A DNA stretch of 64,000 bases from Reticulascus tulasneorum (taxonomy: Eukaryota > Ascomycota > Sordariomycetes > Glomerellales > Reticulascaceae), in contig LSAX01000002.1 in assembly GCA_001557505.1 (NCBI GenBank), positions 2,480,001 through 2,544,000 of the forward strand. Direction: 5' to 3'. The notes beneath the pieces were generated by a model. That model worked only from the letters and a program-made list of their open reading frames with translations, had not been told where the DNA came from and ran no database searches. Position 1 is the first letter of the stretch. Each line of letters opens with the position of its first letter. This document shows positions 35,327 through 49,300 of this stretch, one piece after another. The translations under genes and the position numbers were made by a program.

Positions 35327-36986
35327 ATGGCGTCGGGACACAATGTACGGTGATGCAATCACTCCTCCAGAACCACTCTCGGGAATGCTAACCTCCTGCC
35401 CTAGGACCCTAAGCTCCTATATGCCATTAATGGCGTGGAGGCATTCCACATCTCCAATGGCAAAGAGGAGTCGCTCACACCCGCTGGCCCCCAAACATTA
35501 TCCCTCTTGATGGTCCCGACATCCTCCGCATTCGCAGATGCCGCCAATACAGGTCCCTCCGAGGAAGACTTCTACCTGCACTTGCATCTGCCCCCGGAGC
35601 TGGACCTCCCACTTCCGGCCACCACTCAGATCTACCACCAACCTCCCACGAGCTACTTGATCCCGAGATGGGATTTAGGCCCCGGGACCGGCGCCTTCAC
35701 GAGGCTGCAGTTCCCCTCGGTTGGCAGCAGGAAGGGGCTTCAAGAAGATGTCGATACGTTCGAGACCATCTTGGCGCAATGCACCGCTTTCCTTGAGCGC
35801 AGCCCTCCCCCTAAGCCGTCTCAAAGCTTCGGCGAGAAGTCGTCATCGTCCGCATCAGCCAAAGCCAAGGAAGCAAAGGCTGCGTCTGCAGCAGGTGAAG
35901 CGCTTCCGGCTTATAATCCAGCCGACTTCATGCCCGGAGAAGGTTATGTCCAAGGCAGCCATAGCCTCCCTTCTGGTGGCAAGATTGTCCTCATTGACGA
36001 GGAAGACGGTAGCGTCATCGGCGAGCTGACTGATGGGTATCAGTTGATCGAGGAGAGCGGTGTCAATCCCGGATCCAAAGGTGCGCGCCATTCCTGCCCC
36101 CCCAGCACGCCCTTATACTGACTTCAGCGGGACAGACCCGGTCGAGATTACGCTTCCACAGGATGGTGGCCATGCCATTTCCGTGCAGCCTGCGTCCCAG
36201 GAATACGTCGACATGGTGATGCATCCAGCGTACAAGAAGTCGTTCTTGGTATCCAACGCATCGAAAGCGTCGCGGCTAATTGTCACCTCGTCGGACCTCA
36301 TCGCCAAGGGACTGCAGACGCAAGCTGAGACCTTCACGCAAAAGACCAAGCCAGTAGCCAAGCCCGTAACATTTGCGCCGTCATCCCATGAGCGCATTCG
36401 TCGAATCAACCAATTCTCCTCCAAGGCAGCGGGCTTATCAGCCACAACTGTTGGACAAATCGGCAAAGTCGCACAGAATATTGGAGCTAGTCTTTCCAGA
36501 GCAAAGGATGGAGGTGGCAGGGGCTTTGACAAGGATGGAAACCCCGTTCAGACGTACAAACCTGGTCTCCTGAACAAGAGCTTAATGGCATTCAACACGG
36601 TTGCCGACGGAATTGAACAGGCTGGACGGAACCTCCTGACAGGAACGTCAACGAGCGTCAGCCAAGTTGTTCAGCATCGCTGGGGCGAAGAGGCAGGCGA
36701 GGTTTCGAGAAACATCGGCGGCGGTTTCAAGAATGTCGGCCTCGTTTACATCGACGTCACTGGTGTGTCTCGACGCGCTATCTTGAAGAGCGTTGCTCGT
36801 GGCATGGTGGTTGGCAAGGTAGCCAACGGTGGAGGGGAAATCATTGTTGGCGGCGGTGATGGCGGCACTGTGGTCCTGCCCCTGGATTACAAAGATCGGA
36901 AGGACAGTCACGGCAGCATAGAGACTGCAAGCATGATAAGCGGTTATGAGAGTAATGGTAAGAAACCTGCGGGAAGGTTTCCATGA
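35327..36986 (+). CDS. Senescence/spartin-domain protein
   Basis: Three exons (35327-35344, 35405-36080, 36136-36986) give 514 aa. The N-terminal part (about 1-240) has a conserved MIT-like/early region (PKLLYAINGVEAFHISNG). The C-terminal Senescence domain (PF06911 type) covers about 280-490: SFLVSNASKASRLIVTSSDLIAKGLQ, a Gly-rich segment, and SRNIGGGFKNVGLVYIDVTGVSRRAILKS. Plant early-responsive-to-dehydration and animal spartin proteins share this domain and associate with membranes or lipid droplets; the fungal role is undefined. The first exon is only 18 nt (MASGHN). The second acceptor was taken as GGGACAG before ACCCGG because it alone keeps frame. Confidence 0.85.
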
Positions 36987-37740
36987 GTGATGAGGTGACG
37001 TGGGGATCGGATATGGCGGATGAGGGGCAAAAGTTACTGTCGGCTCGATTACCCCTTGTGCGAAGACAGAGCACAGGTGTATGGGATATTTAGGGATGTT
37101 TATGGGCCGTTGCACCCTTCATGACTGTTAGGTACGATCAGATCGATTTATGTATTTAATTTTGAACGCTCCGAAATCCTCAGTTACCTTGGACTGGGAT
37201 TACCAACTACAATCCTTCGTCGTCCAACGACTTTCAGTTGGTACCTTGTTCGGCCATCGGCCATTAGCGTCACGTGCTCACGCTCCCAACCCAGTTTACA
37301 CCAATAACCCAATTTAGAGTTCGCGTCGTCGCGCGCCTTCCTCTCCCTCCATAGGACTAAATGGCGAACACAAGGGACACCGTTGAGATGGTTGACTCGG
37401 TGTGAAAGCTCCCTTGAAAAGCCGATATGGTGCTTCCCGTCTAAACTCTGTGGACTCCTGTCTTTATGTCTATATCTTGACTGCTTTTCCCATGGTGCCT
37501 GTAACCGATCCAAATTTGTTAAATCGCATTCGCTCTTTTGTTGCCCCTCTCGAACCCCTCCATATCAATAATCACGTCCATGTGTCGCTTCGAGATCATA
37601 GGCGCATTTATTCTTCTTTTGCGCGATCTCAGCAAGATATTCAAACCTGAGAAGCCCTCCTCGGGATATGATTTGTAGCCATCTCTGCTCTTAGCTGTCT
37701 GCGTCGTGAACTAACCCTTGGCCAGACAATCCCACCAGCT
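36987..37740. promoter_or_regulatory. Intergenic/promoter region upstream of GCP4 gene
   Basis: About 750 bp between two plus-strand genes. It holds the 3' flank of the senescence-domain gene and the promoter of the gamma-tubulin complex gene. No specific site was identified. Confidence 0.35.
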
Positions 37741-40118
37741 ATGCTCCACGAAATCCTTCTGTCCCTATCAGGGCACCCATCCCCTTTGCTCCGAACCGAC
37801 AACCCCCAGCCCCATGTGCAGTCAGCAATATCCCCTCCGGAGCGAGAACTGCTAGCATCTGCAGCGCACCTCAGTGACCTGCATATCAAGCTCCGGAGCT
37901 TCACCGCCCAAATAGGCAATGAGCATCCCTCGACCATATGTCGCGCCGTGGCGACGGCCATCGAGTCGAGCCATCTGGCTGCCTTCCAGCGCAAGGTGCT
38001 AGAGGTTGAAGAGAGCATCTTACGCAAAGATTCAAGTCTTGTCGGCGCATATCATATCGTGCCTCTCACGGCTGTCGTGGGGGAGTTCTCGGAGTGGACG
38101 AGACGGATGGAGTGGCTATGGGAGACGGTGCAGTTCATGCTCCGGAAGCAGCATGGTGATACATGCCGGGGTGCGCAGCTTATTGATCGATTGCGTGCGG
38201 AGCTGCAGAGCGGCTACGTCGATATTGAGCAAACGGCTCTCAGCTTGGTGTCTGTTGCTGAAACGGCATGGCTGAAGCAAGTCTCGGCATGGATTCTATA
38301 TGGCAGACTCCCGAGTTTTGGAGGCGGTGACTTCTTTGTGCAGAAGTCGGATGGCAGCGATTCAGTATGTTCTGCGTGGGGCTGCGGGCTCGCCCTTCGA
38401 GGGGACGAAACAGCAGTTGCTGACTTTTCTAGGAGTACATAAGCGTGCCTGCTCTCCTGCCAGCATTCGTTGCCGCTTCGACAGCATCGTCGATCCTCTT
38501 CATTGGCAAGTCGTTGAATCATGTCCGAGTCAAAAGTAGTGTTGAGTCTGGGCTCCAGGGGCTTGACCACCTTTCCTCCCAATTAAAGGAGCTATCCGCC
38601 CTTACATATCCCCTCAACAGCGCCAGCTTCACAAGAGCCATCGCAGCCATTAGGCTTTCCCTTGCCAGAACTACCTTACAGAAGCTCTTGCCTTTGGTAA
38701 AAGTTGTTGAAATTTTGCGCCTATTACGTGATTTCTTCCTCCTCGGCAGAGGCGCATTCGCCATGGCGTTGACTCAACAAGCAGACGAGAAACTTCGAAG
38801 CCGGTGGAAGAGAGCAGACAACCTGGCGTACGAAAGGCGTGAAGGGCTCGGCACCTTTGCTGTCAAGGAAGGGGAGTTGGCTGCGGTCCTGGGGAAGACT
38901 TGGGCAGCCATGGGCTTATTACAAGGGCAACATGCGGACGAGGACGATGGCCTCGAGCTAGCTCGCGAGCTCTTGAGGTTAAACTTGACGAAATCGAAAC
39001 CGGCAACACCATTGAAGCTTGGCCCAAGCTCCACACTGTCAACCTCAAGTAACTTGGCTACCACGCCGTTTCGAAACCTCCTATTCTCAGTCCCGGTCAT
39101 CCTAACACTACAGATCCCTTCGCCTCTGGACATGTTCCTCACCCCTCTGGATCTCCAGGTATACTCTACGATAAACTCATACCTCCTCTCCCTTCGCAGA
39201 GCGCACATTCGTCTCACAGACTTGTGGAAAATCACCACTTTAAGACGGCATCATCCCGCCCCGCCGGGACCACCCGTTGGAAGCACACGCGGTGGCCGAT
39301 CCAAGGTCGTGCTGCTCCGCGAGCGATATGCAGCTCGATCCTCCGCTATGCGCAGTGCATGGGTCACCTGCAGTGCCGCCATCTTCTTTCTTGCTGAGAC
39401 GGAGGGTTATTTACAAACAGAAGTTGTGGCCGGCTTGTGGGATAGCTTTCACTCTTGGTTGATATCCAGCGAGGCGCCACACAAAGATGCTCCGCACTCG
39501 TCGTCCTCATCACAGCCCGACGATGATGCAGAAGACGAAGACATATGGCTCGCAACGACAACCTCTAAACTCAACTTGAACAGCTCGCAAGAGCCGCCCT
39601 TCGGCCACCAACACGACCCGCAGACTCTCTCCTCCGCTCACCAGCTTTACCTCCGTAGCCTCTCCCACCGCCTCCTCCTGACCCAATCATCTTACACTGA
39701 GCCCCTCTACCACCTGCTTGTGCACATCGACCACCTCGTGGCTCTCATACACCGCCTGCACGGCATATGGACCTCCATGGACCTCGAAGCCGACTCCGGT
39801 GTTGTCGACGCCTTCGTCGATTTGGAGAATGAGGAAGCCGACGTTAGAAGCCTTGTGCGCGCCGTAGAGGCCAAGGTCAAGGCCGGCGTGGAGGAGGTTA
39901 TTGCTGTGCTGCGTGCTCTGGAGATGGACGTCAGCTTCACAGCGGATGTGGATGAGGGTGGCATGCAGGGGGATGAAGGGGGAATACGCGCGGAGGGTGA
40001 GTTTGTACCCCGGAGAGTGGGTGGTATAGAGCGGCTGTTGATGAAGCTGGATTTCGGGGGTTGGTTTGGTGGTGTGAGGGCTGAAGATGGGTTTGGACTT
40101 CGGGATGGGGAGTATTAA
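37741..40118 (+). CDS. Gamma-tubulin complex component 4 (GCP4)
   Basis: Two exons (37741-38364 and 38433-40118) give 769 aa. The N-terminus MLHEILLSLSGHPSPLL is the signature of GCP4-type Spc97/Spc98-family proteins. The GRIP1 region follows (ESILRKDSSLVGAYHIVPLTAV, LHGRLPS-like ILYGRLPSFGGGDFFV, and EYISVPALLP across the exon junction), then the GRIP2 region with SPLDMFLTPLDLQVYSTINSYLLSLRRAH. GCP4 is a subunit of the gamma-tubulin ring complex that nucleates microtubules at spindle pole bodies. It is present in filamentous fungi and absent from budding yeast. An acidic/Ser-rich insertion sits near residues 530-560. Confidence 0.93.
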
Positions 40119-41024
40119 TCACCGAGGGTGTGTTTGAGGGCAAGGGTTGGCGCATCTACAGTCAGAGATTGGTGGGAAGAGAGACAACCGACACCCCCAG
40201 TGGAATATCGTTCCACCACTTTGGTCTTGCCCAGTCGGCCGGGTGGGCTGATGGGAAAGTCTCATCATGTGGCATGAGAATCATGAGAATCATGAGAATC
40301 ACACATTTTATGATATCAATCATTGGACCTTGGGAGTTTTGAATGTTTGAAATTCGTCATAGCATGTCAATGAACATATCATGTCATCGTACAAGTTTCC
40401 GTTCCCATCCCCCGAGATATATGCCTGTACAACCCAAAAAGAAAATATACCCGGAATGCTTCCCCCGTCCCATCCCGTGTTCCAGTCGCAACGCCAGGCA
40501 AAGCAAGCCCCAAAAATAAATAAAATAGCAACAAATGAAAATGGGAAGTTTGGTCCCGTGGTATCCTTCGCTGCTTTGTCCCTGATGTGCCATGACTGTT
40601 CCATGCATAACCTTCATAAAAGCCTGTATGTATTCTTCCCACAAGGGAGAGAGAGAGTGAGAGTATTCAATAGAAAAAAAGTTTGTAGTTCCAAATATAG
40701 CACACAAGAAGTGAAGAAGAAAAAGAAAGATATAAAATGGTAGGACAGAGACGAAGAATGATATGCAATCAGGAATCGTCATCTTTCATAATCATCAAAA
40801 GATCGACTTTGACATCGTCGAAGTTCTCTCTTTTTTTTGTTTTGGATTCTGCGGGGACAGAATCAACCAGAGTCTTTTTTCCGCAGAGACAATGGGGAAC
40901 GTATAAGCCCTCTGAACGAGGTCCTGTAATATATCTGAAAACGTGTGGCTGAGGATCCTTTGGGATTCATCATGTGCCAAAAAATATGGCTCCTCAACGA
41001 GGAGGTGTCTGTCGGATGCCCGCC
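40119..41024. other. Convergent intergenic region with small tandem repeat
   Basis: Between the stop codons of GCP4 (plus) and the 460-aa protein gene (minus). It is A/T-rich. At 40273-40299 three copies of the 9-mer CATGAGAAT stand in tandem. No gene is supported. Confidence 0.45.
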
Positions 41025-42460
41025 TCAGTAAGCTGAGATGGGATTCGCATAGCGCAGCGGGCTGGACGGCTGCTCTGTTGGCCGCCGCTGGAAGATTTGC
41101 TGCATGAAGACCTTGGGGCCGACGTACTCGACGTCGACGGTCTTGGAGGTGAGAGGGACCGGAATGCGGTGGATCTTCTTGGTCTGCCAGCGCTCTTTGA
41201 TGCAATCATCGACGAGCGCCATGAGGCCGGAAGCAATAATGACACTGGTTCTTGGTTAGTCATTGGTAAGCAAATCATGCGTGGGAAGGCAACTTACTCC
41301 GCCACATCAGTCATGGCGTTGACGATGGTCTTATCGCTGATCCACATATGGCATGGAGGCACCCAGCCGCCCGCGGTCTCGTCAACGAGCACCTGATTTG
41401 GCGATCGAGTCTCGGGAACAATGTGCGCCACGGGCTGGGTGCTGCCGTCTCTTACGAGGTGGAAGGAGACGGATCCGAGATTCTTGTCGATGACTCGCTT
41501 CCACTGGTACTTGTGTCCCCACCACTCGAATTCGTATCGCTTGGAGGCCTTGCCGCCTCTCCGCGAGACGTCTACGCGCGCGTAGTTGGAGAACTCGAGC
41601 TTCATGGAGTTGCTCGCGACGGGGCGAGCCTTCTGCTTGCGATCCAAGGATAGTGATCTATCGAAATAGTCGGCAAACTCGTCGTCGCCTTCGTACGAAG
41701 AGTAACTGGACTGCGGTCGCTTGCTGTCCTTGCTCTTGTTGCTGAAGAGCGAGCCGCCGGAGACGGTCCGGTTCAACGGCTTGCGGCCGCTGAGCGTTTT
41801 GAAGGCGCTGGAGACGGATCGCTGGACGCTCGGCCGTTCCTCCTGCGTCGCCTCGACGTACTTGCGCTTCGAGTTACAGACCTCGCGGCCCGAGTCGCGG
41901 CAGTATCTCCGGAGGGAGAACTCTCTCTTGTTCAGGTCGTACATGCGGAGATGGAAGAGCTGCATTGTGGCGCGCCGTCTGCCGGGGACGACTGTGTCTA
42001 CTCGGAGGTTCATGTTACCGTCGGATGTGAACTCGTCGTGGCGAATTGACAGGCGGTTCGTGGATGGGAAGAGCTTCGCGAAGTCTTGGGGGGTGGAGGG
42101 CCGGACGTTGGGGTCAACGACCTCTCGGCGGTAGACTGGCAAGGGTGGGATCTCCTGGTAATCGTCGTAGCTGTCCATGTCCACGTCCATATCCAACTCT
42201 TCGTCTGATGCTAGCCGGGAGTCGTACGTCTCGACGGAGGATCTCGGACAGCAGCTGGTGGCGGGCGAGATGTCCTCCTCGTAGACGGGCTGGAACTTGG
42301 AGGCAGGCATTGAGTCCTTCACGGAGGCCTGGGTGCTTCCGTAGAGGGATGTCGGAGCGGTGCTCAGGGTCTCGTACGAGTCGTAGGACTCATCGCTTCT
42401 GCGAGACTCTCTGCTGCTCGCAGTGCTCTTGGTGCTGTGTCTTCGGCCTGACTTGGCCAT
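41025..42460 (-). CDS. Unrecognised 460-aa protein with conserved-looking C-terminal globular domain
   Basis: Two exons (42460-41298 and 41244-41025) give 460 aa. The first ~110 residues are Ser/Asp/Tyr-rich and look disordered. Residues about 140-460 are beta-strand-like with Trp-rich stretches (YEFEWWGHKYQWKRV, GGWVPPCHMWISDKTIVNAM) and a final helix (SGLMALVDDCIKERWQ). The pattern of amphipathic strands around a closing helix resembles tubby/LURP-type lipid-binding folds only loosely, so I give no function. The gene has a basic, Ser-rich insertion in its middle (about 215-270). No signal peptide or membrane helix was seen. Confidence 0.78.
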
Positions 42461-43288
42461 TGTGTGTGTATAAGTGTGGGAGGCTTGTGAGTGTGGGAGA
42501 GTTTGTTGATGGGTTGTTGAGATAGCTAGCTATCTATTTCTCCTGGTCGTAGCTCAAGGAAGGGGGCCCTTCATATATCCTCGATGGGGGTGCCTAAACT
42601 AGGGGTCATGGTAGGTTGGGCTGGGGTGGTTTAAGTAATTGGACCAGGTGGATGGTCTGGAGCATGAAGCTCGAGGATGATTTGCCCGACGGGAGGATGC
42701 CGTGGGTGGTGGCCGTTGGGAATACAAGGCGGGGGGAGAAGTTGTTGGCTAAGGCAAGGGTTCTCGATCTAGTGCAGGTGGACGAGCGGGATGATGGAGA
42801 CAAGTGCAGTAATTGTGGTTATACATGTTCTATGGGAGGGGAGGGAAAGGCAGAGGCCGGGCAGGTGGAGGCACGAGTATATGATGAGGGAGCGCAGAGT
42901 ATCTTAACGGTGGAGAGGCGAGCAAGCTGGAGCCACGTTCGCGGGGATCGGAGAAGTCAGTGAGGCAGACGGATGGGACCATCTGCTGGACCGGGGGTGC
43001 GTGGGTGGGTGCGTGGGTGGGTTGTGCCGAAGGGCAGCGCGAAGATATGCATGGCGAATCGCGCCGAAGGTCGCTAGGAAGGACCCTTGCACCCCATTTA
43101 GGCCATGCCCATCCAGGGTGCCAGGCTCATCCACATACGAATGGAGTGTTAGTGTGGGTGGGTGAGTCGATGCCATACCCCAAGCGGAATGCGGTTGCGT
43201 GGGAGTCACTCCAAAGTCACTCGAGTTCTTTTTCGAAGAAGTGTGGTGAGGTGAGAGGTGAGTGGCTGTAGTAGGTGGTGGGGGTGGG

Positions 43289-43303
43289 TTTTTTTTTTTT
43301 TTT
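43289..43303 (+). repeat. Poly-T tract (15 nt)
   Basis: Fifteen consecutive T residues following a GT-rich stretch. It is non-coding. Confidence 0.9.
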
Positions 43304-43372
43304 GGGAGGGAGGTATTACTGTAGCATGGGGGAGAGGAATGGAAGGAAGAAAACGGGAGCTCCGCCATGGGC

Positions 43373-43391
43373 AGAGAGAGAGAGAGAGAGA
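43373..43391 (+). repeat. AG dinucleotide repeat
   Basis: About nine AG units in tandem. It is non-coding, and a similar GA run occurs at about 5750-5765. Confidence 0.9.
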
Positions 43392-46300
43392 CCTTTCGAA
43401 TAATGTCCAGAAGTTCCCTTTTGTCTGTACAGCCACCTGTAAAACTGTCATGAGTACAGGGGCATCCGGGCTGTAGGGAATGCGGTAATCAGCACATGTA
43501 AGTTCAAATGGGCTCAGGGCGGCTGCGATTTTGGCATATGATCCAGTATTACATGAGCTTGCCATGTAATTACTGTGGCTTTGAGAAAGCCCCCGAAAGC
43601 CTCGGTGGCACCACTGCCCCGGCGGCCCCCTGCCCTGGTCCTCGGTACCTTGGGCTCTAGTCCAGTTGGGTGTTAACCTATCTACCTAGGCTGGCTGGCA
43701 GTTGAAAGGATCCCCCGTTCACCCATTTCTGGCATGCTTCGCTTGGCGAGCAGGCGAGAGCTAGAACGAAAATAACCCGCTAGAAGGCACCAGCACCCTC
43801 TTTCCAGGCCCCTGGGTCGCTGAAGATGACTCTTCGTGGTACGAATACTATTGGCAAGCGAGCACGGGGCGAGATGTGGTCGAAGCCACCCACGGGCCCA
43901 TTACCCTCAACTGATCCGTGTTAATGAACAGTGACTCGCTCGAAGTAGACGTCGCCGACCAACTACCAGTTAATTAGGAGGGCAGTCGTGGCTGAGCACA
44001 CTTGGTGACGCGAGGCAGCTGGCCACTGGTCCGCCCTGGGTGGTTTTGCCCACGACATTCTACCGAATACGCAGGAATCAAGTGTACACTCCCGAGTCCG
44101 GGCTCTGGGGCTTCAACTTCTTGCCAGGCTGGCTGTGGGCCAGTGGAGGTAGGGTGAATGTGCTGTAGCCCGCTAGTTACCTAGGCTAGGCATGTCAATA
44201 GTCTACCGTTAAGGTACTTGAGGTAAGGCAGCTAAAGACCGAAGGGGTCCCTTTTTGGGGGGTTCAGGGTTCTAGATCGACGTGTGAAGTACCTACAATG
44301 AGGAACTGCGACATAGGCATGTAATCAATCACTCAGATGCACCGAAGCCACTGGCGTCCCCGAGACGGCGGAATATGGAAAGTGTCATTCGGATGGCGAA
44401 AAAAATTCGTGTCACGAAAAAAAGGCCGACTCTCCATTCGCTCAGCTCCATCACTGCAAGTCTCTGCATCTCTGCCTCTCTCTCTTCCCTTTCTCCTGAG
44501 AGGTCGACTACCTCGTCGCATTTGCCCACCACCCCCATTATCATTCATACCACACGCAAAATGTCTCATGAGGGTGGTCCGTTTTTTCTTCTCCATCCTG
44601 CGATCTCCGGGCTAGGGAAGACGAAAGAAAGAAAATTTTCTTCATTGCTCGGCCCTCTGATTGACTGATTGCTTCTCACATCTTATCCCTCACAACCGTT
44701 TCCAGCCCACGCACTGAGTCTCCAGTTTTTCATCCACACACCCCAGAGTCAATCGGCCGGTCTGTTTGGTTGGCCACCATCTATCTACGCGTCGTTCTGC
44801 CCATAATTCTTCTGCTCGAATACAGATTACAGATGGAGTGTTACATACTGCCATGTACTCCAGATGGAACGAAACGATTGGAACGCCAGTCTTCCCCCCA
44901 CCCACCCGCGTTCCAGGAATGCCGTTTTTAGCCACCCAAATGTGTATTTCTCGGTACGCCGTGAAAAGACGCTGAAGCCGCTGCCCGGGGGAAGAACAAA
45001 TGCATCATCAGTCTTGTACCGATGCAACCATATGCCCGGAACCGTTGTTGCGCCTCTGACATACCTGGTACTCGCTCAAGAACCTTTGAAAAGGTTGCTT
45101 TTCATGGCATGATACTTGGACCACTCACAAAAGTCGGCGGAGAGGACACTGCTGGGTGAAGCGACATCGCACCAACCCCCAGCAGTACCATTGCCACAAA
45201 GTACAGCGGTCCTACAACGCAGTGTGACCTCCATGGCACGACGCCCCCAAGAACGAGAGCCAAAACTGGCTTCCACAGCGCAAACCGCCAATATCTGCAG
45301 CCATGTTTACTACGTAGTAAGCCTGGTCCAGCCGCAGAAAAGATGACGCTGCGATGCTGCTTGCAACCGCAACTTCCTCTTTCTGTCTCTTCAGCTGGGC
45401 CCGTGGATGACGTTGGCGTGTAACTGGCTGCTGACTACATCCCCTTCCACCACCTTGCACAGGCATCGGGTCTCCCGCAAGTCCCGGCCGTGCCTGTTGC
45501 GCAACCAGACTCTCCACGATTCCAAGCGGAAATCTAGACTCTCCAGAATTTTAGTTTTTTTGGGCGTACAAAACGGGAGATCTCCATTGCCTGCCGTCTT
45601 GGACGTGGCAGATTGATTCCCGAGGAAAGCCATTCTATTCCACCCCCCAAGGTGACGATGGACTTGATGCCCAACGACACCAAGGAAATAAAACCAAGTC
45701 GCTGGTTCTTCCCGAAGTCGAGGCTGCACTCCGCATTCAACCCATTGGCCATGGATGCCGTGGGGAGGTCATTCTGCGGCGTGTACATCCAAACCAGGCA
45801 CTCCTGCAAGAAAGTGACTCGTCTGGAGCTCTTTCGGAATCTTGAGATGCGCCGGATTGGTTTGCTGTCTCAGCCACCCATCCGCAGTTGACGCCCAGCG
45901 ATTCCCAAGAAGGTGCTCCTTGTCTCCCTTCATACAGCACGTCCCATTCCTATTATTACTTTCTGCAAGAGAGGCTTCGTCAAGGCACCTCCCGTTCCGT
46001 CTGACAGACGTCTGGATCTGAGATCATCTTAGACCTTGTTCTTATTTACTGATATATTTATTTGATCCTTTTTCCTTTCATCTGGCTGTATCTTACTACT
46101 CAGCACCACAAATGAGGTGCGGATGGAGATTTGTGCCCATGCCATGATGATTATCCCCGTTAACTTGATGCAAGATGCCCGTTGATGGGGATTCATCCCC
46201 ACGCCGTCTCCCGCCAGGGTGCTTAAACTAATCTGCGTTCGAAGCTGCTCTTGAATTTTTGGCGGGCTCTCTCCCAACACTACGTACATTTTCTCAGTAA

Positions 46301-49300
46301 CAACCGAAGGCAGACTGGCCGAAAATTCTTGCATATGCACCTTGTACCCATTTAGGACCTGGGTTGGGCAGTGTGGCAGACGCTCATTCGCTGCCATGCC
46401 GGAGGTCACCCATCCCCCCAGCCGCAAGGCATCAGGACAACTCGGACACTTTCCAGGCACACGTGCCCAGCTGCTTGCTCTACATGCATTTTGCAGGGCT
46501 CTCCAGCTTCCGCCGTGTACGGTTGGACACCGACGTTCGCCCCGGCTCTATCAGACTTGATTGTGGAACTTGTGCAGGATGCGTCGGCAACCCGACACTG
46601 CGCCGCCGCGGCTTGCAGACGTTCAGGCATCTGAATCTCAGAAACAGAAAGGCAACCAGATCCAATGTGCACGCCAAAACTTTGGGACGTCCAATTGATT
46701 CATGCAGCTGCTGGTTCGTCCATGAATCAAGGCCAAGGTCATGAGACGTGGGATGCCTTACCCCATACCTATGGGTAAGATGCTCCGCTGATGACGATAG
46801 CCCCCTTTCTTCGCCATGGCATGGACATTGGGCAAAAAAGATAGTTCCATCATTAATCTCGAGTCATTGCTTAGGCCGCGGATGATCTGGTTGATGGACA
46901 TTTTCATCGATTCGTGCCCGCACCCTGATCAACACTCGGAAGGTTCGCCTGGGTTCCATCCTGATCGAGTTTCGTTACCATGATCAGCCAGGCACGTTGA
47001 TCTACGGCAGCGGAACCAGGTCTTGATTCAGCAAACCTTCGCGTACCCCACTGTGCAACCATGTTCAGGTGTCGCGTCATGTGTAATGACTGGCCCAAAT
47101 TCCCAAGGTTTTCAACAAGCAAGTACCCATACTGCGGATCTTCAACGTCCTATTTGTTGACCTCTGATCTGATGGGCTTTCACTTCTTGGGTAAAGCTGC
47201 ACCCAATCCGCGGACTGCCGAAGTCGGTGACCCTCATCTGGCACGAATGCTGCTTAATGGCTGGTTGACTCCCCCCTTGGCGCAAATTGCACTTTCACCA
47301 ATAGAGAGATAGCCTCGCGGTCCGTAGAGGTTGCCATTGCTGCAATTCTCGTAGGACGTTTTATGGAGGCTGTAACCACTGGGAGCAAGGCTCCACGACA
47401 CCATCGAGTGGATGTCCGTTCTCGAAACGCATCAAGTGCAACCCTCTTCTAAGAGTACCACAAGCGATGATAAGATCTGGGCCGCCCTATCGTCCAATCG
47501 AATTGGTCGGCCATAGTAATGACACGAAGCTCCCCAGATTTCTCAAAAGCCATCCCTTGGGTGTACCGAAGCTCGTCGCTAGCTACACGAACCGCATGTT
47601 GTATAACGTTCCAGCGTCTGTCAAACACGGGTAGGGATGATCTCATTGTGCCTACCGAAGTTAATCTAGAGGACATCAACTCCAGTGAAAGATAAGCTTA
47701 ATAGCACCAGTGTTATACAGTTGGTTATTCGGATACTGCATCAGCTCGCATTAAGCTTGGAGGTTGGAGGAAGTATTCGTCTGCCGAGTGGCCGGGTGCG
47801 AGCTGTGATGGACACTCCAAGAGATCCGTTTACCGCGCTTGGCTAGGAAGTACTCCAGGGTTGCGTGGTTAATACCTGACTCGGTGCCCGTTTCAAGTGC
47901 GGCAGAGATGATCAAAGTCTCGAGATCGTGAGGCTGTTACTGGATCAGAAGCGCGAACAACACCCTCTGCTTCTGCATGTCCTCTGTGTGATCCAGTTGT
48001 CGAGGGCTGATTTGCCCTCGGCTTCCCCCCATGGAGTCTTGATGTAACCCAAGGTTATCTGCAACAATCTTTGGAGCTTTGGGTAGATCGGACTGCTCTC
48101 AACGCCGAGAATCGCAGTTGAGATATCTGGCCTTTCAACTTCGAGAGGTTGGGGGACGAAGCAAGTTGATGATGGACAATGGGGTAGAAACATCTCGGTT
48201 GGCTATCAAGCTGCATATCAAATTCCATTGGAGATGGACACCTCAGCTGATCAGTATAATCCTTCTCAGTATGCGACTCTCCCAAAGGGGTTTCCCGCGT
48301 CCCCACGCTTTTGCGGGCGTTTCACTCTGAGAGCCCTTTCTATTTTCTTCCTGCAAAAGGTATTCGGCTTCGGTCGTCAGTCTGCCCCACGACCGGCTCC
48401 TCTAGGGACGAAGCCGAGCCGCATGGGGAGATGTCTTCATTCTGGTACGGTCTCGTACGTGGTCTGGACCCTGAACCCCCAACCTCACGCAAGACATGGC
48501 ACGGGTAAGCTGCGTGTCTCACGCTGGATCGATGGGATACCAGAGAGTGCGAGAGAAGTGCCCCGGGTCTAGCCGCAACAGAGTAGCTCCTACTCTTTCA
48601 ATGCGGTAGCCAGCGCAATCCTCGAGGGATCTCTAGTAGTGTCAGGTCACCTGTTGTCGTATGATTTTGAGAATAAGGAATATTTTATGACTTAACCATC
48701 AGAAATCGAGATGCTGGTAGATGCTAGGCTAGACATACCGAATACAAACCTGGCAAAGAGACAAAATAGCTATCCCAATTCGGAATCCCCTTCCGATCCT
48801 GATCTCATCCGGCAGTCACGATCAACACCGTCCCTGACGCACTCGTCATCGGCCTTCCAAGAAGATCCCCCAACCCTTCAGAACCAGTATCATGACAGCC
48901 CATACCACCATCCCACCACGTGCTTGCTTTGCTCTCCTTGTCATGCCATTGCTCCATGACTCGCACCTTCGGAAACATGGAACGGAGACAGCCGATCCCA
49001 GCACATCATCACCCTAGAACCGCAAAAATCCCGCTCACGACGCATGGAAGGTGGGTGATGGGCGTGGAGATGGGATCAACCCCCCCCCCCATCCCATATG
49101 CCACATCTGCCACGTCTGCTTCCCTCAGCGTGCATCTCGCACCGAAAAACGCCACTTAGCCCCTAGCCTTCGTGCGGGATGTATGTACTCCAGCTCGTCC
49201 AGTCCCGCTGCGGCCGGTGCCTGCCCTCTGGGTCTTGTGACCTCAAGGCTCTGTTTTCCTGCCTAAATTTCTTTCCTTTCTTTTTTTCCCACGCCGCGGG

